Notes: a model not told the origin generated them from the sequence alone. A stretch of 64,000 nucleotides of DNA from CAIKMD01 sp963803265 (GCA_963803265.1 CAWDLZ010000017.1:62001-126000); one strand, 5' to 3'. Numbered from the stretch's first letter, positions 11,834 through 22,098 are shown. Translations and numbers: made by a program.

Positions 11834-13690
11834 ATGCAGCCTTGGGACGTGATCGTGATCGGCGGCGGCCATGCCGGATGCGAAGCCGCGTCTGCCGCTG
11901 CCCGGCTCGGCGCGCGAACGCTGCTGCTGACCCATCGCCGCGCCACTATCGGCGAGATGTCTTGCAATCCAGCGATCGGCGGCTTGGCGAAAGGACACTT
12001 AGTCCGGGAAGTTGACGCCCTCGACGGGGTGATGGGTCGCGCCATCGATCGCGCCGGCATCCAATTTCGCATCCTCAACCGCAGCAAGGGACCGGCGGTT
12101 CGAGGGCCGCGGGCTCAAGCGGACCGCAAGCTCTATCGCCGCGCCGCCCAGGAGATTCTGGCCGAGCAGGATGGGCTCACAATTCTGGAAGCGGCGGCGG
12201 ACGATCTGCTGCGCGCTTCCGATGGCCGGGTGAGGGGCGTCGTGACGGAGCTAGGCGAAGCTCTGCTCGCCGGCGCGGTCGTGCTAACCGCCGGGACTTT
12301 CCTGCGCGGTCTTATTCATATCGGCGAGGAGAAGATCCCGGCCGGCCGCGTCGGCGAGGCACCAGCCTTGGCGCTCTCGGCGACGCTGAAGCACGCTGGA
12401 TTTCGGCTCGGCCGCTTGAAGACAGGAACGCCGCCGCGGCTCGCCGGCAAGACCATCGATTGGGCTTCGCTCGAGGTCCAGCATGGCGACGATCCACCGC
12501 CGCCTTTCTCCTTTCTTACCAAGCGGATAACCACCCCGCAGCAAGTCTGCCACATCACGTCCACGACGCCTCAGGGCCATGAACTGATCCGCGCCAACCT
12601 GCACCGCGCGCCGATTTATTCTGGGCGGATCGAAGGCGTCGGGCCGCGCTATTGCCCCTCCATCGAGGACAAGGTCGTTCGATTTGCCAGCCGGGAGCGC
12701 CACCAGATCTTTCTCGAGCCGGAGGGGCTGGACGATGATACGGTCTATCCCAATGGGATTTCGACCTCATTGCCGCGCGAGGTGCAGGCGGCGCTGCTGA
12801 AGACGATTCCGGGTCTCGAACGCGCGGAAATGATCCGGCCGGGCTATGCGATCGAATATGATTTCGTCGATCCGCGGGAGCTGCGCCTCAGCTTGGAAGC
12901 AAAACGCGTTCCCGGGCTTTTCCTCGCCGGCCAGATCAATGGCACCACGGGCTATGAAGAGGCGGCGGCGCAGGGCCTTATCGCGGGGCTTAATGCCGCG
13001 CTATCGGCGGCCGGAGGGTCGGGCTTCGTGCTCGATCGCGCCAGCTCCTATATCGGGGTGTTGATCGACGATTTGGTGACGCGCGGCACGGAAGAGCCAT
13101 ATCGCATGTTCACCTCGCGCGCGGAATATCGCCTCAGCCTGCGCGCTGACAACGCCGATCAGCGGCTGACCCCGCTGGGCATGGCCCTTGGCTGCGTAGG
13201 ACGCGAGCGGGCGGCCGGCTTTTCAGCCAAGCTCGCCGCGCTCGAGAGGGCGCGCGCTCTCGTGCGATCCTTGGCCCTCAGCCCGGAACGGCTCAAAAGG
13301 CGCGGTTTCGCGGTCAGCGGGGACGGGGTGAAGCGCACGGCCGCCGATCTTCTCAGCCATCCGGACATCGATCTCCGTCGCCTGGCCGAGCTCTGGCCCG
13401 AACTGGCGGAACTGCCGGCCGAGATTGCCGAGCAGATCGAAATCGACGGGCGCTATGCCGGTTATCTCGAGCGGCAGAGCGCGGAAATCCAGGCGTTTCG
13501 GCGCGATGAAGGGCTGATGTTGCCGGGCGATCTCGATTACGCCGCGATCGGTAGTCTTTCGAGCGAGATTCGGATCAAACTCGACGCGATTCGGCCAGCA
13601 AATCTCGGCGCGGCGGCGCGAATTTCCGGCGTCACCCCGGCGGCGCTGATCGCGTTGCTTCGATATGTCGATCGCGCGGGCACGGCATGA
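11834..13690 (+). CDS. mnmG: tRNA uridine-5-carboxymethylaminomethyl(34) synthesis enzyme MnmG
   Basis: 618-residue FAD protein, partner of MnmE in tRNA wobble-uridine modification. N-terminal dinucleotide-binding motif VIGGGHAGCEAA, then the family signature EMSCNPAIGGLAKGHLVREV and GPAVRGPRAQAD; the second signature is GQINGTTGYEEAAAQG. Length matches the family (about 620). The stop overlaps the rsmG start by four bases (ATGA), so rsmG is probably translationally coupled. Confidence 0.97.
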   Translation: MQPWDVIVIGGGHAGCEAASAAARLGARTLLLTHRRATIGEMSCNPAIGGLAKGHLVREVDALDGVMGRAIDRAGIQFRILNRSKGPAVRGPRAQADRKLYRRAAQEILAEQDGLTILEAAADDLLRASDGRVRGVVTELGEALLAGAVVLTAGTFLRGLIHIGEEKIPAGRVGEAPALALSATLKHAGFRLGRLKTGTPPRLAGKTIDWASLEVQHGDDPPPPFSFLTKRITTPQQVCHITSTTPQGHELIRANLHRAPIYSGRIEGVGPRYCPSIEDKVVRFASRERHQIFLEPEGLDDDTVYPNGISTSLPREVQAALLKTIPGLERAEMIRPGYAIEYDFVDPRELRLSLEAKRVPGLFLAGQINGTTGYEEAAAQGLIAGLNAALSAAGGSGFVLDRASSYIGVLIDDLVTRGTEEPYRMFTSRAEYRLSLRADNADQRLTPLGMALGCVGRERAAGFSAKLAALERARALVRSLALSPERLKRRGFAVSGDGVKRTAADLLSHPDIDLRRLAELWPELAELPAEIAEQIEIDGRYAGYLERQSAEIQAFRRDEGLMLPGDLDYAAIGSLSSEIRIKLDAIRPANLGAAARISGVTPAALIALLRYVDRAGTA

Positions 13691-14340
13691 ACCCGCTGAA
13701 AATGGCGGATTCCCGGCCCGTTCGGATGGCGCTCACGCCCGAGGGCTTCGCCCGGATCGCCAATGTTTCACGTGAAACACTCGAGCGGTTGAAGCTTTAC
13801 GTCGATCTGCTGGTCTCCTGGAACCGCCGCATCAATCTGGTCGGCCGTAACACCATCGGCGATGTCTGGCGCCGGCATATCCTGGATTCGGCGCAGCTTT
13901 ATCGGCTGCTATCGCCACACACGCGAATCCTCGTCGATCTCGGCTCGGGGGCGGGGCTGCCTGGGCTCGTACTGGCGATCATGGGCGTGCCCGAGGTTCA
14001 CCTCGTCGAATCCGATCAACGCAAGGCCAGCTTCCTGCGCGAGGCCGTCCGGCTCACCGGCACGACCGTGTCGGTTCACGCCGAACGCGCGGAAACGATG
14101 AAAACTTTCGTGGCCGACGCGGTGACGGCGCGGGCCTTGGCGCCCCTCTTGCAACTCCTTGATCTATCAGATAAATTTTGCAGCGTTAGGACCCTTCGCT
14201 GGTTCCTGAAGGGCGCCTCGGTCGAGCCTGAGCTGGCCGAGATCGCAGGGCGGGCACTATCGATCGATCGCATCCAGAGCGCGACCGATCCGGCCGGCAC
14301 TATCCTGAGGATCGCGGCGCGGCGGAGCGCCCGACCATGA
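13687..14340 (+). CDS. rsmG: 16S rRNA (guanine(527)-N7)-methyltransferase RsmG
   Basis: 217-residue SAM-dependent methyltransferase acting on G527 of 16S rRNA. Motifs: LVSWNRRINLVGR, then RHILDSAQL, the SAM loop VDLGSGAGLPGLVLAI and LVESDQRKASFLRE. The codons for residues NVSRET are themselves a perfect parS palindrome, so this stretch is under both coding and centromere constraint. ATGA overlaps link it to mnmG upstream and to parA downstream. Confidence 0.96.
   Translation: MNPLKMADSRPVRMALTPEGFARIANVSRETLERLKLYVDLLVSWNRRINLVGRNTIGDVWRRHILDSAQLYRLLSPHTRILVDLGSGAGLPGLVLAIMGVPEVHLVESDQRKASFLREAVRLTGTTVSVHAERAETMKTFVADAVTARALAPLLQLLDLSDKFCSVRTLRWFLKGASVEPELAEIAGRALSIDRIQSATDPAGTILRIAARRSARP
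13764..13779. promoter_or_regulatory. parS centromere site 2, inside rsmG
   Basis: Second perfect copy of TGTTTCACGTGAAACA, about 2.0 kb from the first. It is read in frame as part of codons for NVSRET in RsmG. A parS inside gidB/rsmG is known from several bacteria. Confidence 0.96.
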
Positions 14341-15143
14341 CCGACCCGGACAGCGCAAGCCTGCGCGCGCCGCGTATCATCGCGATCGCCAACCAGAAGG
14401 GCGGGGTAGGGAAGACCACGACGGCGGTCAATCTCGCGACCGCGCTGGCGGCGGCGGGCGAACGCGTGCTGCTGATCGATCTCGACCCGCAAGGCAACGC
14501 CTCGACGGGTCTCGGCATTCCGCCGCGCCAGCGCTCGGTGACGAGCTATCAGGTTGTCTCGGGCGAGCGCGACATCAGGGACGCGATCGTGCCGACGGCG
14601 GTGCCGCGCCTCGCGCTCTTGCCGGCTTCGGTCGAGCTGGCCGGCGCCGAGCTCGAGCTAGTGACCGAGGCGCGGCGCGAATACCGCCTCGCCGACGCGC
14701 TGAGCGCGGCGGTCCTGCCGTTCGATTATGTGCTCATCGATTGCCCACCCTCGCTCGGGCTCTTGACGCTCAATGCCCTCTGCGCCGCGCAGGCCGTCCT
14801 CGTGCCGCTGCAATGCGAGTTCTACGCGCTCGAAGGCTTGTCGCATTTGATCAAGACGATCGAGCGGGTGAAACACCATCTCAATCCGGCGCTCGAGATT
14901 CAAGGCGTGGTGCTGACCATGTTCGACACGCGCAACAATCTCTCGAATTCCGTCGCGGCCGACGTTCGCGAGCATCTCGGCGACAAGGTCTACGACACGG
15001 TGATTCCGCGCAACGTGCGCATTTCCGAAGCACCCTCGCATGGCAAGCCGGTGCTGCTCTATGATTTTCGCTGCCCGGGCGCGCAGGCCTATGTTCATCT
15101 CGCCAGCGAAGTGCTGAAACGAGAACGGAGGGTGACGCCATGA
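14337..15143 (+). CDS. parA: chromosome partitioning ATPase ParA
   Basis: 268-residue Walker-type ATPase that forms the DNA-bound gradient moving ParB-parS complexes. Deviant Walker A KGGVGKTTT, switch I region DLDPQGNASTGLG, Walker B YVLIDCPPSLGLLT. The short N-terminus lacks the extra HTH domain of plasmid ParA types, as expected for a chromosomal copy. Overlaps rsmG by four bases and parB by four bases. Confidence 0.97.
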   Translation: MTDPDSASLRAPRIIAIANQKGGVGKTTTAVNLATALAAAGERVLLIDLDPQGNASTGLGIPPRQRSVTSYQVVSGERDIRDAIVPTAVPRLALLPASVELAGAELELVTEARREYRLADALSAAVLPFDYVLIDCPPSLGLLTLNALCAAQAVLVPLQCEFYALEGLSHLIKTIERVKHHLNPALEIQGVVLTMFDTRNNLSNSVAADVREHLGDKVYDTVIPRNVRISEAPSHGKPVLLYDFRCPGAQAYVHLASEVLKRERRVTP

Positions 15144-16015
15144 GCGACGCGAAGCGGCCGCGGGCGTCGCCGCGCGGCCTCGGCCGCGGGCTCTCGGCGC
15201 TCTTCGGCGAGGACGAGGTAGCGGCGCCCGCCGCCAGCCAGCACAGCGTCGCGATCGAATTGCTCGCGCCCGGGCGCTTTCAGCCGCGCCACAAGTTCGA
15301 CGAGGAGAGCATGCGGGCGCTGACGGAGTCGGTGCGCGCGCAAGGCATCCTTCAGCCGATCCTGGTGCGGCGCAATCCCGACAACGCCAACACCTACGAG
15401 ATCCTCGCCGGCGAGCGGCGCTGGCGCGCGGCGCAAGGCGCGCAGCTCCACGAGGTTCCGGTGATCGTTCGCGAGCTCGACGACCGCGCGGCGTCAGAGA
15501 TCGCGCTCGTCGAGAACATCCAGCGCGAGGATCTGAACGCGATCGACGAGGCGCTAGGCTATCAGCGCTTGATCGACGAATTCGGCCACACCCAGGAAGC
15601 ATTGGCGCTGGCGCTCGGCAAGAGCCGCAGCCACATCGCCAACACGCTGCGGCTTCTCAACTTGCCGAAGGAAGTGCAGGCCATGTGCGCCGATGGCCGC
15701 ATCAGCGCCGGCCATGCCCGCGCCCTCGTTCTCGCGCGCGATCCCTTGGAGATCGCCAAGGACATCGTGCTGATGGGCCTGAGCGTGCGGCAAGTCGAGA
15801 ACTATGTGAAGTCGGCAAACCGGGCGCCGAACGACACGGGCAGGAAGCCGCCGCCCAAGGACCCCAACATCCGCGCGCTCGAGCAGGAGCTGACCACAAG
15901 TCTCGGGCTCAAGGTGACGATCGCCACGCAGGGCGCGGGCGGATCGCTTACGATCAAGTACCGCAGCCTCGACCAGCTCGATGCGGTCCTGGCGAAGCTG
16001 AGGGCGGGGCAATGA
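15140..16015 (+). CDS. parB: chromosome partitioning protein ParB
   Basis: 291-residue CTPase and parS-binding protein. N-terminal ParB/Srx-like domain with ILVRRNPDNANTYEILAGE and the CTP-binding motif GERRWRAA; then ENIQREDLNAIDEA and the helix-turn-helix region GKSRSHIANTLRLLNLP; a linker near residues 225-245 and a C-terminal dimerisation region. The two perfect parS sites lie 1.4 and 3.4 kb upstream, so the centromere and its proteins form a compact unit. Confidence 0.97.
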   Translation: MSDAKRPRASPRGLGRGLSALFGEDEVAAPAASQHSVAIELLAPGRFQPRHKFDEESMRALTESVRAQGILQPILVRRNPDNANTYEILAGERRWRAAQGAQLHEVPVIVRELDDRAASEIALVENIQREDLNAIDEALGYQRLIDEFGHTQEALALALGKSRSHIANTLRLLNLPKEVQAMCADGRISAGHARALVLARDPLEIAKDIVLMGLSVRQVENYVKSANRAPNDTGRKPPPKDPNIRALEQELTTSLGLKVTIATQGAGGSLTIKYRSLDQLDAVLAKLRAGQ

Positions 16016-16147
16016 GAACCGTCGGGCGCGCCTCTCGCGTCGGCGGCTCAACTCAGTATTCGGCGCGTTCCATAGGGGCCGGCTGCGTGCCAAGGAATAT
16101 CGCGCTCGCCTGGCGCCCGATGCGCTTTTGCTTCAGCCGGCAAGCGC

Positions 16148-16474
16148 TCAATAACGCACCGCGAGCCAAATGGTCGGCTCGCTGCTGGCCGTCCACTCGA
16201 CGCGGTGCCGGCACTGCGCCGGGATGGCGACATAATCGCCCGGCGCTAAAACGCGCGGGGCAACTTCGCCCTCGAAGCGAAGCGCGGCCGAGCCCCTCAG
16301 CACCATTACCCACTCCGCGCGCTCCTGGACGAGCCATTCGCCCGCAGGCGTCGCCTGACCTCGGCTGACGATCCGCTCGATCCGGAAATGCGGCGAGGAC
16401 AGCACGTCGCGGAATTCTTCCGCCTCGAGTTGCTCCGGGATATTCGCGTAGAGATTGCCACTCTTTTCCGTCAC
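16148..16474 (-). CDS. cupin domain-containing protein
   Basis: 108-residue single-domain cupin. The beta-barrel motifs are recognisable: EWVMVLRGSAALRFEGE in the middle and LAPGDYVAIPAQCRHRVEW, with histidines that could hold a metal. It is three bases downstream of holA on the same strand, so it may be co-transcribed. Small cupins of this type have unknown substrates; binding of sugars or small acids is possible. Family call is good, role unknown. Confidence 0.85.
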   Translation of the reverse strand: MTEKSGNLYANIPEQLEAEEFRDVLSSPHFRIERIVSRGQATPAGEWLVQERAEWVMVLRGSAALRFEGEVAPRVLAPGDYVAIPAQCRHRVEWTASSEPTIWLAVRY

Positions 16475-16477
16475 CGG

Positions 16478-17515
16478 CTAACGTCGCGCTTTCGCCGCCG
16501 CGGCGCCGCGGGCGATGCGCAGCAACGCGGCGCGGCAGACGGTCTCGGGCGGCAGCCCCGTAGTCTTCGCTTGTCGCTCGCCCTCGTCGAGTGCCTCGAG
16601 CGCGGCGGCGGCGCGCGGCAGGGGCCATAATCGCAATTCGCGCTTGAAGCGATCCACGAACTTGAAAAACACCGGCGGCCGCAGCTTGCCGAGCGCGTCC
16701 TCGTCGTTGCTCCCCGCCGCAAGCCGCGCCCCCGCGAGGTGGAGGCGCTGGAAGTGACGCAGCGCCGCGCGTAGCACCGTCACCGGCTGCGCGCCTTCGC
16801 CGAAGGCGCGGGCAAGCGCGCGCTCCAAAAGTGCTGTGTCGCCATCGGCCGCGGCGAAGACGACATCGTCGATCGACAGCTCGGCGTCGTCGCCCACGAC
16901 GGCGATCGCCTCGTCCTCGCCGATCACGCCGCCATCGCCGACATAAAGCGCGAGCTTCTCCAGTTCCCTCCGGCTGACCATGCGGTCGCCACCCAGATGC
17001 GCGGCGAGATACTGAGCCGCCTCGGGCTTGAGCTTTATGTTGTGGGCGCCGAGCGATTCGCGCGCGAGCTCGCCGATCTCACGCGGGCCGTCGCGATAGC
17101 ACGCCAGCGCCGCTGCCGTTTTGGCGCTCTCGAAGGCGCGGCGAAGGCTCGAGCGCGGCGGCAGATCGCCGGCCTCGACCAGCACGAAGGCATCGCCCGG
17201 CGGCGGCGCTTTGAAGAACCGGTCGAAGATCGCGCCCACCCCGTCGCCGCCGTCGCGCACCCGGATGAGCCGCCGCCCGCCGGCCAGGCAAAGGCTCGCA
17301 GCTTCGTCATTGAGGCTCGCCTCGTCCGCGGCGAGCCGGTCGCCGTCGAGTTCGGCGACGCGAAACGCGTCGGCGAGATCGGGGCAGATCGCGCCCGCGA
17401 TCCGGTCGGCGCGCTCGCGAACGAGACCGGCATCGGGCCCATATACCAGCGCCGCGCGCAACGCTGAATCGGGCGCGGCGAGGAAGGCCGCGACCCGCTG
17501 CGCCGGCAGCTTCAT
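16478..17515 (-). CDS. holA: DNA polymerase III subunit delta
   Basis: 345-residue clamp-loader subunit that opens the beta clamp. The N-terminus MKLPAQRVAAFLA with VYGPDAGLVRERA is typical for alphaproteobacterial HolA, followed by the AAA+-like fold with FFKAPPPGDAFVLVEAGDL and HLGGDRMVSRRELEKLALY. The start overlaps the stop of lptE by four bases. The order leuS-lptE-holA is conserved in alphaproteobacteria and supports the call. Confidence 0.94.
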   Translation of the reverse strand: MKLPAQRVAAFLAAPDSALRAALVYGPDAGLVRERADRIAGAICPDLADAFRVAELDGDRLAADEASLNDEAASLCLAGGRRLIRVRDGGDGVGAIFDRFFKAPPPGDAFVLVEAGDLPPRSSLRRAFESAKTAAALACYRDGPREIGELARESLGAHNIKLKPEAAQYLAAHLGGDRMVSRRELEKLALYVGDGGVIGEDEAIAVVGDDAELSIDDVVFAAADGDTALLERALARAFGEGAQPVTVLRAALRHFQRLHLAGARLAAGSNDEDALGKLRPPVFFKFVDRFKRELRLWPLPRAAAALEALDEGERQAKTTGLPPETVCRAALLRIARGAAAAKARR

Positions 17516-18048
17516 TTGCCGCTCGCCGCTTTGGCGCGTTGCTGGCGGACGAACAGCGCCATGCGCAACGTCATCTCGTCGGCGACCTCTTTCAGCGCGC
17601 GGTCGCGCGCGTCGAGGCTGGCCACTTGGGTTGCGTAGGCATCGGGGTAAAAATCGAAATCGCCGATCGCGCGGCTGAAGCTTGTGTAAAGCACCGCGCC
17701 GGTCTTGACGTCGGAAATGGTGAAATTGGCGATTACCTGGATCTCGCTGCTGGTCGAGGTCGCGTTGCGCTGAATGTTGAGATCGTTGCGCGTCACGGTT
17801 AGCACGGTCGCGAGGTGCCAGCGCGGCGGCACCGACTGGCCGCCGGGGTTGAGGCTTTCGCGCAGCGCGAGCTGAAGAATCTGTCCGGGCCGATCAGAGA
17901 TCGGCGCCACCGCGATCGCCGCCAGGTCGGGGTCCCAAGCCTGCGTCCCGCGCGGGGCGTTCAACGGACGAAATCCGCATCCGGCCAAGGGCGCCAGCGC
18001 CAGGAGCAGAACGCTCCGCCGCGACCATGCGGAGCTAGACCACGACAT
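17512..18048 (-). CDS. lptE: LPS-assembly lipoprotein LptE
   Basis: 178-residue outer-membrane lipoprotein that plugs LptD in lipopolysaccharide export. I chose the ATG at 18048 because it gives a compact lipoprotein signal ending in the lipobox LAGC at residues 21-24 (SVLLLALAPLAGCGF). The rest shows the LptE pattern TSFSRAIGDFDFY and a C-terminal helix. It overlaps the leuS stop by 14 bases and holA by four, so leuS-lptE-holA is one transcription unit. Confidence 0.9.
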   Translation of the reverse strand: MSWSSSAWSRRSVLLLALAPLAGCGFRPLNAPRGTQAWDPDLAAIAVAPISDRPGQILQLALRESLNPGGQSVPPRWHLATVLTVTRNDLNIQRNATSTSSEIQVIANFTISDVKTGAVLYTSFSRAIGDFDFYPDAYATQVASLDARDRALKEVADEMTLRMALFVRQQRAKAASGK

Positions 18049-20600
18049 TGACGATCCGGTTGGGCACGACAATGGTCTTGCGCGGCGCTTTGCCATTGAG
18101 CGCCCTGGCCACGGTCGGCAGGGCAAGCGCCGCCGCCGCCGCCTCCTCCTCGCCGGTGTCGCGCGGCAGGTCGACCGTGCCTCTCAGCTTGCCATTGACC
18201 TGCACTGCCACCGTCACGGTGTCTTCCGTCGCGACGGCGGGATCGAAAGACGGCCATTTCTCGTCGGCAAGCAGCCCACCGTCCGGCCGCAGCGCCTGCC
18301 ACAATTCCTCGCCGAGATGCGGCATCATCGGTCCGATCAGGTGCACCGCCGCCTCCAGCCCCTCGCGCAGCACCATGCCGGCGCCCTGATCTTCCTTTAT
18401 TTCCTCGAGAAGATTGGTCAGCTCGCGGATGCGCGCCACGCCCCGATTTAAGCGGAATTTGTCGAGGTCGTCGGTGACGTCGCGGATAGTGCGGTGGATC
18501 GCGCTGCGAAGCTGGGCCAGCGCGGGGGCGAGCCGTTCCGGGCCGCGCGCGCCGACGACCCCCAGCTTCACCGGCGGGTCGATCACCACGCGATGGAGAC
18601 GATTGACGTAGCGCCACGCGCCCTCGATGCCGGCATCGGTCCATTCGAGGTCGCGCTCGGGCGGGCTGTCGGACAGCAGGTAAAGCCGCGCCGTGTCCGC
18701 TCCGTAAGTCTCCACGATCGTATCGAGGCCGACGAGGTTCTTGTGCGATTTCGACATCTTCTCGATACGGCCGACGGTCACCTCCCGTCCCGCGGCGTCG
18801 CTAGCGGTGCCGTCGTCGCGCTTCGTTACCTCCGTGGGGAACAGCCATTCGCCAGCGGCGTTCCGATAGGTTTCGTGGCACACCATGCCCTGGGTGAACA
18901 GGCCGGCGAAGGGTTCTTTCAGCTCGAGATAGCCGCAGCGCCCGAGCACGCGGGTAAAGAAGCGCGAATAGAGGAGATGGAGCACCGCATGCTCGATGCC
19001 ACCGATATACTGATCGACCGGCAGCCAGTAATCGACCTCGGATCGCACCATCGCGGTGGCAGCGCGCGGCGAGCAAAAGCGCGCGAAATACCATGACGAT
19101 TCGAAGAAGGTATCGAAGGTGTCGGTCTCGCGCGTCGCGGCTCCGCCGCAGCTCGGGCACGCGACATGCTTCCAGCTCGGGTGATGGTCGAGCGGGTTTC
19201 CCGGCTGGTCGAACCGCACGTCCTCGGGCAGCGTTACTGGCAGGTCGCGCTCGGGCACCGGCACGATCCCGCATTCGCCGCAGTGAATAACGGGAATCGG
19301 GCAACCCCAATAGCGCTGGCGCGAGACCCCCCAATCGCGCAAACGATAGGCGATGGTGCGCTCGCCGCGGCGCAGCTCGGTCAGGCGCTTCGTTGCCGCG
19401 CGCTTGGCCTCCGCGACTTCGAGGCCGTTGAGGAAATCCGAATTGAACGCCGTGCCCGCGGCCTCGGTATAGGCTTCCTTGCCGATCGCGAAGCTCAGCG
19501 GATCGGCGTCGGGCGGCAGCACCACCGGTTTTACAGCCAAGCCATATTTGCGGGCGAAATCGAGATCGCGCTGGTCGTGCGCTGGGCAGCCGAAGATCGC
19601 GCCAGTGCCGTATTCCATGAGGCACGAAATTCGCGACATAGACCGGCAGCTCCCAGCCCGGCACGAAGGGATGAAGCGCCTTGAGCCCGGTGTCGAAGCC
19701 GCGCTTCTCGGCGGTCTCGAGCACCGCCTCGCTGGTGCCCATGCGGTTGCATTCGGCGATGAACGCCGCCAGTCCCGGATTGCGCGCCGCCAATTCGGCG
19801 GCCACCGGATGGCTGGGCGCGATCGCGCAGAACGCCGCGCCGTAGAGCGTGTCGGGCCTGGTGGTGAAGACTTCAAGCGCGCCATCGCGGCCCTTCAGCG
19901 CGAAGAAAACGCGCGCGCCTTCGGATCGCCCGATCCAATTTTCCTGCATCACGCGCACGCGCTCGGGCCAGCGCTCGAGCGCCCGCAACCCGTCGAGGAG
20001 CTCGTCGGCAAACTCGGTGATCTTCAAGAACCATTGCGAGAGCAGGCGCTTTTCCACGAGCGCGCCCGAGCGCCACCCGCGGCCGTCGATCACTTGCTCG
20101 TTCGCGAGCACGCTGGCCTCAATGGGGTCCCAATTGACCCAGGATTCCTTGCGATAAGCGAAGCCCTCCGCCAGGAAATCGAGGAACATCTTCTGCTCGT
20201 GACGGTAATACTGCGGATGGCAGGTCGCGATCTCGCGCCGCCAGTCATAGGAAAGCCCCATCCGAATCAACTGCTCGCGCATCACCGCGATGTTCTGCAG
20301 CGTCCAGGTCGCGGGGTGGACCTTGCTCGCGATCGCCGCATTCTCGGCGGGCAAGCCAAACGCGTCCCATCCCATCGGATGCAATACGTTGTACCCCTGA
20401 GCGCGCTTGAAGCGCGCGACGACGTCGCCCATCGTGTAGTTGCGGACATGGCCGACATGGAGCGTGCCGGAAGGATAGGGAAACATCTCCAGCACGTAAT
20501 ATTTCGGCCGGCCCGGATCGGCCTCGACGTGAAACACGCCGCGGTCGCGCCATACCGCCTGCCACTTCTCCTCGGTCTCCTTCGCGTTGTAACGCGCCAT
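18035..20600 (-). CDS. leuS: leucine--tRNA ligase (frame broken by one extra base)
   Basis: Class I aminoacyl-tRNA synthetase charging tRNA-Leu. The start at 20600 gives MARYNAKETEEKWQ. Motifs: the HIGH-type FPYPSGTLHVGHVRNY, the editing-domain part FTTRPDTLYGA, and KMSKSHKN near the C-terminal third. Between VANFV and LMEYGTGAIFG the frame changes near 19622; dropping one base restores a continuous protein of about 855 residues. Because the gene is essential and otherwise perfect, this is almost surely a sequence error. Confidence 0.93.
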
Positions 20601-20647
20601 GGCGCGAAGGCCACGCGGTGCCTCGGATTGTCTGTCGGACGGGCGGA

Positions 20648-21265
20648 CTATTTCGCGACCGTGGACATGCGGAGCTCGCGCGCGCGCGCCAGAATCGCGT
20701 TCTCGATGTCGGTGCCGGTGGTCTGATCGACCGGGGCGTCGACCCATTGCCCGCTCGGACCCTTGTTTTGGCGGAACACCCGGGCGCGCACCCCGTCGGC
20801 GCGCAGATCGCGGCCGAGGATGAAGATATTCATCTTGAAGCGCTCGTTGGGCGTCTCGGGCGGACTGTACCAATCGGTCAGGATGGTGCCGCCGAACGGG
20901 TCAGCCGAGGCCAGCGGCATAAATGAAATGGTGTCGAGCGAGGCATGCCACAGGAAGCTGTTGACGCCGATCCCCGGGCCGCTGCCCGCTGTTGCGTCGT
21001 CCTTGTCCGGCGCGAACAATGCCGAAACGAAGCCGTGGGACTGGCCCGTGGGCAGGTTGCGATAATCGCCATAGACATCCGGCTCGGTATAGAGCGGGTC
21101 GGTGCCGTAAGGGTCTTGCGCGCGCCGCACGGCATCGGGATCGGTGTTGTTCGACCAGCGGTTCGGGTCGAACCAAGAGCAACCGCCCAGCAGGCCCAGC
21201 GCGAGGATGCACAAGGCGATCTTGGCGCCAAACCCGCGGCCCCTGCGGACGATCGTGACGGACAT
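20648..21265 (-). CDS. DUF3576 domain-containing lipoprotein
   Basis: 205-residue predicted lipoprotein. Signal region LCILALGLLGGC with the cysteine at residue 29; the body contains GIGVNSFLWHASLDT, FGGTILTDWYSPPETPNER and DIENAILARARELR, the DUF3576 pattern. This family usually sits just upstream of leuS in alphaproteobacteria, as here (48-base gap). It is presumably anchored in the outer membrane; its function is not known. Confidence 0.88.
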   Translation of the reverse strand: MSVTIVRRGRGFGAKIALCILALGLLGGCSWFDPNRWSNNTDPDAVRRAQDPYGTDPLYTEPDVYGDYRNLPTGQSHGFVSALFAPDKDDATAGSGPGIGVNSFLWHASLDTISFMPLASADPFGGTILTDWYSPPETPNERFKMNIFILGRDLRADGVRARVFRQNKGPSGQWVDAPVDQTTGTDIENAILARARELRMSTVAK

Positions 21266-21422
21266 GCCGAAGCTCCCTAAAGCTCCACTACCCGCGGCCT
21301 TCTCCCCGGCCCGGGCGGCGCCATTCTACCCCGGCGCCAGCGGAATTGTCGTTAAATCTTTGCTGGCGCTGCCCGGCGCGGCGAGGCTTGACCCGGCAAG
21401 CTTCGTCTTGCAGCCTCGGGCG

Positions 21423-22097
21423 ATGATCGAGGCCGACCCGATCGCGGGCAATCTTGCCGCCGTGCACCGGCGCATCGCGGCGGCTTGCCGTGAGGCCGGC
21501 CGAGACCCGGCCGGGGTTACCCTGGTCGCGGTTTCGAAGACCCACGGCCAAGACGCCGTCGCCGCCGCGCTCGCCGCCGGCCAGCGCATCTTCGGCGAGA
21601 ACCGCGTGCAGGAAGCCGCGGCGAAATATCCCGCGCTCAAGGCCCGGTTCCCCGACCTTCGCCTGCACCTCATCGGTCCTTTGCAAACCAACAAGGTCAA
21701 GGAAGCGGTGGCGCTGTTCGACGCGATCGAAACCGTCGACCGGCCCCACCTCGCCGAGGTCTTGGCGAAGGAGATGGCGCGCCAAGACCGGCGGCTCCCG
21801 TGCTTCGTCGAGGTCAATATTGGTAACGAGACTCAAAAGGCCGGGGTCGCGCCCGATGCGGCCGACGCTTTCATCGCGCTGTGCCGCGCACGCTGGCAGC
21901 TCGATCTGCGCGGTCTGATGTGTATTCCGCCCGAAGGCCAGGACCCGGCGCCCTATTTCGCCGCGCTCGCCGCGGTCGCAAGGCGCAGCGGGCTGCCCGC
22001 GCTCAGCATGGGAATGTCGGCCGACTTCGAGATTGCGATACGCTGCGGCGCGACGCTGGTGCGGGTCGGCACCGCGATCTTCGGTCACAGAAACTAG
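21423..22097 (+). CDS. YggS family pyridoxal phosphate-binding protein
   Basis: 224-residue PLP-homeostasis protein (PLPBP/YggS). The PLP lysine is in LVAVSKTHG, followed by FGENRVQEA and HLIGPLQTNKVKEA; near the end SMGMSADFEIAIRCGATLVRVGTAIFG is the conserved phosphate-binding tail. The start at 21423 (MIEADPIAGNL) fits the family; longer frames upstream have no family similarity. It is divergent from the DUF3576 gene across 157 bases that should hold both promoters. Confidence 0.94.
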   Translation: MIEADPIAGNLAAVHRRIAAACREAGRDPAGVTLVAVSKTHGQDAVAAALAAGQRIFGENRVQEAAAKYPALKARFPDLRLHLIGPLQTNKVKEAVALFDAIETVDRPHLAEVLAKEMARQDRRLPCFVEVNIGNETQKAGVAPDAADAFIALCRARWQLDLRGLMCIPPEGQDPAPYFAALAAVARRSGLPALSMGMSADFEIAIRCGATLVRVGTAIFGHRN

Positions 22098-22098
22098 A

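Noticed and set aside
20521..20545. Possible third parS near ACGTGAAACA in leuS
   Set aside because: Only the right half matches; the left half (GCCTCG) does not, so it is not a parS palindrome.
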